The translations under genes and the position numbers were made by a program. The notes beneath the pieces are model-generated. The model saw only the letters and a program-made list of their open reading frames with translations, searched no databases and was not told the DNA's origin. A stretch of DNA of 49,917 nucleotides from Oceanobacter sp. 1_MG-2023 (GTDB lineage Bacteria > Pseudomonadota > Gammaproteobacteria > Pseudomonadales > Oceanobacteraceae), in NCBI RefSeq assembly GCF_030689025.1, contig NZ_JAUYWA010000026.1, positions 1 through 49,917 on the forward strand, given 5' to 3'. Each line of letters begins with the position of its first letter. The first letter of the stretch is position 1. Shown piece by piece: positions 44,236 to 49,917 of the stretch.

Positions 44236-45735
44236 TTAATACGCCATAATGACCGATTTGGTTTCTGTGTACTCATCGATAAACGCACTGCCAAATTCAC
44301 GGCCAATACCGGAGTGTTTGACGCCACCAAAAGGCACCGCAGGGTCCACCATGGTATGCAGATTGACCCAGACAGTGCCGGACTCAATTTGTGGAATCAT
44401 ACGCATGGTGGCCGACAGATTGTTGGTCCACAGGCTGGTGCCGAGGCCGTAAGGGGTGTTGTTGATCAGACTGATCAGTTCATCTTCTTCTTCATACGCC
44501 ATAAAGCTGAGGATAGGCCCGAAGGTTTCTTCCTGCATCAGGGTGTCGTTGGCGCTATTGACTTGCACGATGGTGGGCTGAACAAAATACCCCTTGCCAT
44601 TGACCGGCCCTGGTACCGCCTTGCCACCGGTCAGAATGCGGCTTTCCTGGTTGGCGATGTCGAGGTAATGACACACTTTTTCGTATTGTGGCTTGTTGGA
44701 AATCGGGCCAAAAACCACTTGTTCATCCAGGGGTGATCCCATCGGTGCCGCACTGAGTGCGCCACCGAGTTTGGCGGTCAGTTCATCCAGTCGCGAGGCG
44801 TGGACGTACACACGTTCTGGCGCAGCACAAACCTGGCCCTGGTGAATGTAGCCGGTTTGCAGCAAACCACCGACTGCACGGTCGATATCCGCATCTTTTA
44901 ATAGCGCGGCGGTGTTTTTGCCCCCCAGTTCCAGGGTGCAACGGGTCAGGTCGGCTGCTGCTGTCAGATTCACTTTTTTGCCCGTTGGTACCGAACCGGT
45001 AAAGGACACCTTGGCGATATCCGGGTGTTGGATCAGCTGCGCACCAACATCCCCTTTGCCATTAATCACGTTCAGCGTGCCATCCGGCAAACCCGCTTCT
45101 TTGGCCAGTTCGGCCAGACGCAGACAGGTGAGTGGCGTAAATTCACTGGGTTTCAACACCACGGTGCAACCACAGGCCAGCGCCGCGCCGAGTTTCCAGA
45201 CGGCAATCATCAGCGGGAAGTTCCACGGCACAATGGCGGCTACCACTCCGATGGGTTCGCGTCGGGTAAAGGCGCTGTACTGCTCTCCGGCCATGGACGG
45301 GAACGAAGGTTGTAGCGTGTCGCCAGTGATTTTGGTGGTCCAGCCAGCGTAATAACGCAGGAAAATGGCGCTTTGCTGGGCTTCAAACATCCGTGACAGA
45401 TTGATTGATTTACCACTGGACAAGGTTTCCAGCTGCGCAATCTGTTCGGCATTGGCTTCGATCAGATCAGCCAGCTTGTTCAATAGCTGGCCGCGAGCGT
45501 AGGGATTGAAGTTGGCCCAGGTGCTTTTGAAACAGGCCTTGGCATTGTCAACCGCCTGGTTCAGCTGGTCGGTCGAGGCGCTGGTGACCTGGCCAATAAC
45601 CTGCTCGGTTGCCGGGTTGGTAATATCAATGACTTCTGTACCGGCGGCAGGCGCCACGGCGCTACCATCGATGAACTGTCCGTGTTGACGTTCCAGAAAG
45701 GCGAGGGTTTCTGGCAGCAGTTGAATATCAGACAT
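44236..45735 (-). CDS. NAD-dependent aldehyde dehydrogenase, phenylacetaldehyde dehydrogenase-like
   Basis: 499 residues with a complete ALDH core: VPWNFPLMIAVWKLGAALACG (about 160-180), CTLELGGKN with the general-base Glu (about 262-270), the region GQVCAAPERV with catalytic Cys (about 300), and EETFGPILS near 390. Closest in feel to FeaB/StyD phenylacetaldehyde dehydrogenases, which agrees with the FeaR-like regulator beside it. Start ATG 45735 overlaps the end of the GMC gene by 8 bases, so both are co-translated. Expected reaction: aryl acetaldehyde to aryl acetate, for instance indole-3-acetaldehyde to indole-3-acetate. Confidence 0.92.
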   Translation of the reverse strand: MSDIQLLPETLAFLERQHGQFIDGSAVAPAAGTEVIDITNPATEQVIGQVTSASTDQLNQAVDNAKACFKSTWANFNPYARGQLLNKLADLIEANAEQIAQLETLSSGKSINLSRMFEAQQSAIFLRYYAGWTTKITGDTLQPSFPSMAGEQYSAFTRREPIGVVAAIVPWNFPLMIAVWKLGAALACGCTVVLKPSEFTPLTCLRLAELAKEAGLPDGTLNVINGKGDVGAQLIQHPDIAKVSFTGSVPTGKKVNLTAAADLTRCTLELGGKNTAALLKDADIDRAVGGLLQTGYIHQGQVCAAPERVYVHASRLDELTAKLGGALSAAPMGSPLDEQVVFGPISNKPQYEKVCHYLDIANQESRILTGGKAVPGPVNGKGYFVQPTIVQVNSANDTLMQEETFGPILSFMAYEEEDELISLINNTPYGLGTSLWTNNLSATMRMIPQIESGTVWVNLHTMVDPAVPFGGVKHSGIGREFGSAFIDEYTETKSVIMAY

Positions 45736-47410
45736 GGGCGGGTTCCTTTTTTGTACTTGGAGTAGTGAGCTGGCTGGTGGTCGTGGCAAGGATCTGGCCG
45801 GGGTTCAGAATCAGATCGGCACCACGTTCACCGATCATCATGGCAACGGCGTTGGTGTTGCCGCTGGGCACTTGCGGGCAAATCGACATATCGATCACAC
45901 GTAAGTTGGGAACGCCGTGAACACGCAGTTCCAGATCGACAACGGCGTCTTGCGGGTTGGTGCCCAGCTTGCAGGTACCCCCTGGGTGATAGACCGTCTT
46001 GATGTTTTTGCGGACAAAGTTTTCAAGCCCCTTGTCGTCGTCAAGGGCAATGTTGTCGGGTTCGATCACGCGTTTGATCAGGCGCTTGAGTGCCGGTTGT
46101 TCCATGGCTTTTAGTGCGACCTTGACGGCGCGAACCTGATTTTTCAGATCGTCCGGGTGCGATAACACCTGGGCGTCAATCTCGACCAGGTCGCTGGGGT
46201 TACTGCTGGCAAGGCGTACTTCGCCCCGGGATTTGGAGCGCAGATGACCCACCTTGATAGAGACACCATGGGCTTCGGCTTCTGGTTTTTCTCCGGGTGT
46301 GTTATCGAAGTTGTCGAGCAGTGGCAAAAAGTGGAATTGCACATCCGGGCGACCTACGCCTTCGGAGTCGATAAACGCGCCACCTTCCAGAATGTTGGAC
46401 GTCATCAAGCCAGAGCGGGTCCAGAGCCACTGCAGCATGTGCTTGATGGCAGAAGGCCCCTTGTCTTCTTCATAGATAGAAATTGGATCTTTGGTGGTGG
46501 CATTGATCGACATGTGCTGGTGGTCGTGGAAGTTCTTGCCAACCGGCAATTCCACCTCGGTTTTGATACCGACCTTGCTGAGGTTTTCGTTGGGGCCAAT
46601 GCCAGAGAGCATCAGGATTTTAGGGCTGCCAAACGCACCGGCGCTGATAATCACTTCTTTTTTGGCATTTGCTGTTTGTGCCGCGCCACCCTTGATTGAG
46701 TAGGTCACACCGCTGGCGCGGTTGCCAATCACGCTGTTGGTCAGGTTAACCTTGTGGACCAGCGCGTGGGTTTCGACCTTGAGCCGCGGGTTGTCCTTGA
46801 CGCTTTTCAGGTAGGTTTGTGAGGTGCTTTGGCGCTCGCCATTCTTGATGTTGGTCTGGTAAAAACCGGTGCCTTCCTGGGATGCGCCGTTAAAATCGTT
46901 GGTATACGGCAGGCCCATTTGTTCGCAAGCACGGATACAGGCCTGGGTCAGCGGATGACGGTAGCGGTTTTCGCCAATATGCACCGGGCCGGTTTCGCCA
47001 TGATACCGGTCACCCAGACTTTCGTTGGCTTCGCCTTTGCGGAAGTAGGGCAGTACATCGGTGTAGCCCCAGCCGGTGCAACCCCACTGGGTTGCCCAGT
47101 CATCGTAGTCCTGATGCTGGCCGCGAATGTAGATCATGCCATTCACCGAGCTGCCTCCACCCAGTACTTTACCCTGGGCGATTAACATTTGCCGATTGTC
47201 GCAATGCTCTTGCGGCAAGGTCATGTAAGGCCATGATTTTTGCTGGAAAACTTTCACCACAGTGGCTGGAATTTTATGAAACATGCTGTCGTCTTTTTCA
47301 CCGGCTTCCAGCAGCAGTACGCTTTGGCCAGCTTCAATCAGTCGGGTGGCCAGTATGCAACCGGCCGATCCGGCTCCGGCGATGATGTAGTCGTATTCAG
47401 TAGCAGACAT
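45728..47410 (-). CDS. GMC-family FAD alcohol/choline dehydrogenase
   Basis: 560 residues. FAD-binding IIAGAGSAGCILATRL (about 9-24), GGGSSVNGMIYIRGQ (GMC signature 1, about 83-97), SAGAFGSPKILMLSGIG (signature 2, about 255-271) and the C-terminal VYHPGGTCKLG with the active His, followed by VIDMSICPQVPSGNTNA. Members oxidise choline, alkanols or arylalkanols. Coupled to the ALDH gene it would turn a primary alcohol into an acid. ATG 47410 with GAGGGA before it; 80 further in-frame codons upstream contain a tandem repeat and do not look like protein. Confidence 0.92.
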   Translation of the reverse strand: MSATEYDYIIAGAGSAGCILATRLIEAGQSVLLLEAGEKDDSMFHKIPATVVKVFQQKSWPYMTLPQEHCDNRQMLIAQGKVLGGGSSVNGMIYIRGQHQDYDDWATQWGCTGWGYTDVLPYFRKGEANESLGDRYHGETGPVHIGENRYRHPLTQACIRACEQMGLPYTNDFNGASQEGTGFYQTNIKNGERQSTSQTYLKSVKDNPRLKVETHALVHKVNLTNSVIGNRASGVTYSIKGGAAQTANAKKEVIISAGAFGSPKILMLSGIGPNENLSKVGIKTEVELPVGKNFHDHQHMSINATTKDPISIYEEDKGPSAIKHMLQWLWTRSGLMTSNILEGGAFIDSEGVGRPDVQFHFLPLLDNFDNTPGEKPEAEAHGVSIKVGHLRSKSRGEVRLASSNPSDLVEIDAQVLSHPDDLKNQVRAVKVALKAMEQPALKRLIKRVIEPDNIALDDDKGLENFVRKNIKTVYHPGGTCKLGTNPQDAVVDLELRVHGVPNLRVIDMSICPQVPSGNTNAVAMMIGERGADLILNPGQILATTTSQLTTPSTKKEPAHV

Positions 47411-47603
47411 GAGTCCCTCGATCATTTGCTGATGATTCTTATGAAGAGACCGGGTGGTTTCTTCATGGCTGCATTGATTAAACGCTGTTGGGCTGTTGCG
47501 GTTCTTGGCACCCAGTGCCGTGTATGCGCTGGTTTGTGTCATGGCGACGGCATTAACCGGCATTGGCTGAGATTGGCGGGAATCGATGTCGCAGGTATTG
47601 GGC

Positions 47604-47639
47604 GTGAGTGGTGTGAGTGGTGTGAGTGGTGTGAGTGGT
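47604..47639 (+). repeat. Tandem repeat, 4 x 9 bases
   Basis: Four exact copies of GTGAGTGGT in the gap between the divergent GMC and tpm genes. Copy number could vary by slippage and change promoter spacing. Confidence 0.85.
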
Positions 47640-47797
47640 GTATCAGGCATTTGACGTACCTGGTTTGAACGTCGTTATTGTGGAAGGCGCTATGACCAGG
47701 GTCGGGACGTGTTCGGCCTGCTGTTCCGGCGCTCTGAAATTCCACGCCACCGTGTATGATGGCGGGCAATGCGATATATCAGTTCTGGAGTAAGACA

Positions 47798-48439
47798 ATG
47801 GACGCAAGTTTCTGGCATGCAAAATGGGAGCGCGGCGAAATTGGTTTCCACCAAAATGAGACCAATCCGGTGCTGGTCAAATACTACGAGCGGTTGGCAC
47901 TAAAGGAAGGGCAGCGGGTATTTCTGCCTTTGTGTGGCAAAACACTGGATATTGGCTGGCTGCTGGGGCAGGGCGTGCAGGTTGCCGGTGCCGAGTTAAA
48001 CGAAAGCGCGATTCAGGCCTTGTTTGCAGAGCTGGGAGTGACGCCAGAGATTCGTCAGGTCGGGCCTTTGTTACAGTATCAGGCCGATGGCCTGGATATT
48101 TTTGTGGGGGATATCTTTGACCTCAGTGCCGACGTACTGGGTGAGGTGGATGCCATCTATGACCGCGCAGCACTGGTGGCGTTACCGCCGGCGTTGCGCC
48201 AGCGTTACAGTGAGCACCTGCGTCAGTTGACGGATACGGCCAGGCAGTTACTGGTGAGCTACGAATACGATCAGGAAAAAAGAAAAGGCCCGCCATTCTC
48301 TGTGCCTCGTGCAGAACTGCATCAGCATTACGACCAGGATTATCGACTGCTGTTGCTGGAAACCGAAGAGATTGACGGCGTTATGAAAAACCGGCTGAGT
48401 GCAACAGAGTCTGTGTGGATATTACAGCCCCTGTCTTGA
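47798..48439 (+). CDS. tpm: Thiopurine S-methyltransferase
   Basis: 213-residue SAM-dependent methyltransferase: WHAKWERGEIGFHQNETNPVLV at the N terminus, RVFLPLCGKTLDIGWLLGQG (about 41-60, SAM site), YDRAALVALPPALRQRYSEHL (about 124-144) and the C-terminal GPPFSVPRAELHQHY. Bacterial Tpm methylates thiopurines and can methylate selenite/tellurite species. ATG 47798, 7 bases after GGAG. No operon partner. Confidence 0.93.
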   Translation: MDASFWHAKWERGEIGFHQNETNPVLVKYYERLALKEGQRVFLPLCGKTLDIGWLLGQGVQVAGAELNESAIQALFAELGVTPEIRQVGPLLQYQADGLDIFVGDIFDLSADVLGEVDAIYDRAALVALPPALRQRYSEHLRQLTDTARQLLVSYEYDQEKRKGPPFSVPRAELHQHYDQDYRLLLLETEEIDGVMKNRLSATESVWILQPLS

Positions 48440-48510
48440 TCCGCGGTGTTCTGACCACTGGCTATAACTGGCTCTGGCTACATTACATGGAGAGTGCAGG
48501 TGGGCTAGGC

Positions 48511-48939
48511 TCAGGCAGGAGAGTCGGATAACAGGTCATAGACAACCCCAAAATCCGGCAAGTTTTCCAGCTTGAGCGGGCGTATTGCGCCCATCCAGAT
48601 AGCCCTGTCCCGGTGATCGATCAGGTCTTGTCCGGTAATCGGGTGAATAAACACCGTCAGGCCCTGGTGATTCAGGCTCAAAAAGCCAAGGACATCGGCA
48701 ATCAGATCATGGCCAAAAGCCAGCTGGCAGCTCCAGTCCGGGTGTGGGCCAACGGCTTTTTCATGCATGCGACCCTGCTGGATACCCGGCAATGCTTCCG
48801 TCAGAGCCTGGCACAGCTCGCGGGCTTGCCCTTGGGTTGCGGCATCAAAATAGACATGGGCATGCCAGCCCTTGATATGGCGAGTATCGATCCAGTGAGT
48901 CACGTCGAATTCCTGTTGTACAGCCCGGACAACGGGCAT
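48511..48939 (-). CDS. DOPA 4,5-dioxygenase family protein
   Basis: 142 residues of the DOPA-dioxygenase family: WHAHVYFD (about 25-32), GRMHEKAVGPHPDWSCQLAF (about 56-75), LTVFIHPITGQDLIDHRDRAIWMG (about 94-117). The repeated His residues are likely metal ligands for extradiol cleavage of catechol-type substrates. Such bacterial genes are widespread with poorly known substrate. A link to the catechol expected from the iac pathway is tempting but unsupported, as it stands alone 10 kb away. Confidence 0.85.
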   Translation of the reverse strand: MPVVRAVQQEFDVTHWIDTRHIKGWHAHVYFDAATQGQARELCQALTEALPGIQQGRMHEKAVGPHPDWSCQLAFGHDLIADVLGFLSLNHQGLTVFIHPITGQDLIDHRDRAIWMGAIRPLKLENLPDFGVVYDLLSDSPA

Positions 48940-49129
48940 TAAGAAAAGACACCTTGGGCAAGTGCAGCCGGGTGCCGTGTTGGTTTATGGCGGTAAAGGT
49001 TGATATTGTAGCGCTTTTTGGTCGGGTCAAACGATGGTCAGTCTTGGCTGGTCTCGTGAGCGGAGTAGCCTGAAACCTTACCGCACCGGCTTTGCCACCG
49101 ATTATCTGACACAGGGCGCCATCGCGTTT

Positions 49130-49408
49130 ATGAAAACCCAATTACGAAAACTGTTTGCCCCGCTTCTGAATCTGTTTGAAAAAGGAACCGGTGAATACGC
49201 CTATAAACCTTCCTTTCGTAAAATTCTGCTGGCTGTTGGCTGCCTGTTTCTGGTGATTTCCAGCGGTTCGTTATACGTTGCCATCAGGGCGGCAATCTGG
49301 GGTGGCTTGTTGCCAGGAATCGTTTTTTTCACCGTTAGCATTGTGTGCCTGATTGTCGGCTTTTTGGGCAGTGACCGGGCAGTGGCGCAGATCTGGAAGA
49401 GTAAATAA
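49130..49408 (+). CDS. Small membrane protein of unknown function
   Basis: 92 residues with two hydrophobic segments (about 28-46 and 52-75) joined by a short loop, and charged ends (MKTQLRKLF; DRAVAQIWKSK). ATG 49130 opens the sensible protein; the frame upstream is low-complexity. No family recognised. Confidence 0.65.
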   Translation: MKTQLRKLFAPLLNLFEKGTGEYAYKPSFRKILLAVGCLFLVISSGSLYVAIRAAIWGGLLPGIVFFTVSIVCLIVGFLGSDRAVAQIWKSK

Positions 49409-49541
49409 GGCGGCTTGGGTAAATGTAAATTGCCCTGAAACATCGATTGTGCACAGGGCTGTTTAGGCTATAAATGTAGTGGTTCAATGATTCCGGACAC
49501 CAACGTAGGTGGTAATATCGCCACCATAAACGAGGTGTCTG

Positions 49542-49827
49542 ATGACCAGCAAGCGACGTTCTTTTTCTCCTGAGTTCAAACAGGAAGCAGCCAGCCTGGT
49601 GCTGGATCAAGGTTACACGATTCCCCAGGCGAGCGTGTCCTTGGGAATTGGTGAAAGCGCTATCCGGCGCTGGGTTAACCAACTAACCGAGGAGCGTGAC
49701 GGTATCACCCCGAAGGGCAAGGCCTTAACCCCGGAGCAGCGTCGTATTCAGGAGCTGCAAGCGCCTTGAACAGGAAAAAGACATACTAAAAATCTTGATG
49801 TCGGACGAGATGAATCGTACGCGCTGA
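49542..49827 (+). pseudogene. IS3-family transposase OrfA, frameshifted
   Basis: The N-terminal part (RRSFSPEFKQEAASLVLDQGY, helix-turn-helix QASVSLGIGESAIRRWVNQL) is intact for 75 codons, then stops at 49769. The downstream frame resumes as LEQEKDILK from 49765, consistent with loss of two bases from a GCGCGC run (GAGCTGCAAGCGCCTT), and then lacks about four codons of the usual KATAL block before LMSDEMNRTR and the stop at 49827. Confidence 0.85.
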
Positions 49828-49917
49828 TAGACCAGTTGAATGAGCGAATGTCTGTTGAAATGGTCTGCAATGCGTTTGATATCAGCCGTTCCAGCTATTA
49901 CGAGTACCGCCATCGGC
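49791..49917 (+). CDS. IS3-family transposase OrfB, N-terminal fragment (cut by window end)
   Basis: The -1 frame reads DVGRDESYALIDQL then SVEMVCNAFDISRSSYYEYRHR, the usual start of an IS3-type OrfB, made in intact elements by programmed frameshifting from OrfA. The rest, including the DDE catalytic core, lies beyond the window. Confidence 0.7.

Larger units (their letters stand above)
49475..49917 (+). mobile_element. Left end of a decayed IS3-family insertion sequence
   Basis: Carries OrfA and the start of OrfB of an IS3-type transposase; the element continues past the window. The left end is set tentatively at TGTAGTGGTTCAATGATTCC, since IS3-family ends begin with TG and this sits 67 bases before OrfA. 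The right end is not visible. Confidence 0.8.

Overview
The window reads as the chromosome of a moderate-GC gammaproteobacterium. Gene content (RoxA-type ribosomal oxygenase, MASE2-type adenylate cyclase, QueF, gltX followed by tRNA-Ala/tRNA-Glu, Kdo genes, OprD porin, type I-F CRISPR repeats) fits the Pseudomonas/Oceanospirillales side of the class. A marine Oceanospirillales-like host is my guess; no single marker proves it.

Left part (1-22.4 kb) is mostly core genome: tRNA genes for Glu, Gly, Ser, Ala and Glu, an ABC-2 exporter, queF, an adenylate cyclase, a capsule-type Kdo transferase, gltX, a Kdo/uronic acid sugar block (kdsC-like, UDP-glucuronate epimerase-like, kdsB), roxA with a GNAT gene, a di-heme cytochrome c peroxidase, purB, a DedA protein, a RidA protein and a double-domain 6-pyruvoyl-tetrahydropterin-synthase-like protein. 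It ends in a 969-residue, very acidic lipoprotein of unknown function. Directly after it lies a three-repeat, two-spacer type I-F CRISPR array with a recognisable leader but no cas genes in the window.

Middle and right part (24-47.4 kb) is a catabolic region. The genes from 32.6 to 39.1 kb match, in families, sizes and largely in order, the iac genes for degradation of indole-3-acetic acid (auxin) to catechol: iacA, iacB, iacI, iacC, iacD, iacE, iacF, iacG. Divergent from them is a branched-chain-amino-acid-type ABC transporter (binding protein, permease, fused permease-ATPase, ATPase) followed in the same operon by a ketopantoate-reductase-like gene and a class II aldolase gene, closed by a long hairpin terminator; a MarR-type regulator (iacR candidate) follows. 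Downstream of iacG come an OprD-type porin, an exported dienelactone-hydrolase-like protein and an FMN-dependent 2-hydroxyacid dehydrogenase. Then a FeaR-like AraC regulator sits beside a GMC alcohol oxidoreductase and a phenylacetaldehyde-dehydrogenase-like enzyme. My reading is that the GMC/ALDH pair (and perhaps the hydroxyacid dehydrogenase) funnels arylethanols, aldehydes or hydroxyacids such as tryptophol into arylacetate, which the ABC system and porin also import and the Iac enzymes open. Near-identical palindromes lie in front of iacA and the AraC gene. The amidase gene iacH and catechol-cleavage genes are not in the window.

The right end holds a thiopurine methyltransferase, a DOPA-dioxygenase-family protein, a small membrane protein and the left end of a decayed IS3-family element that runs off the window.
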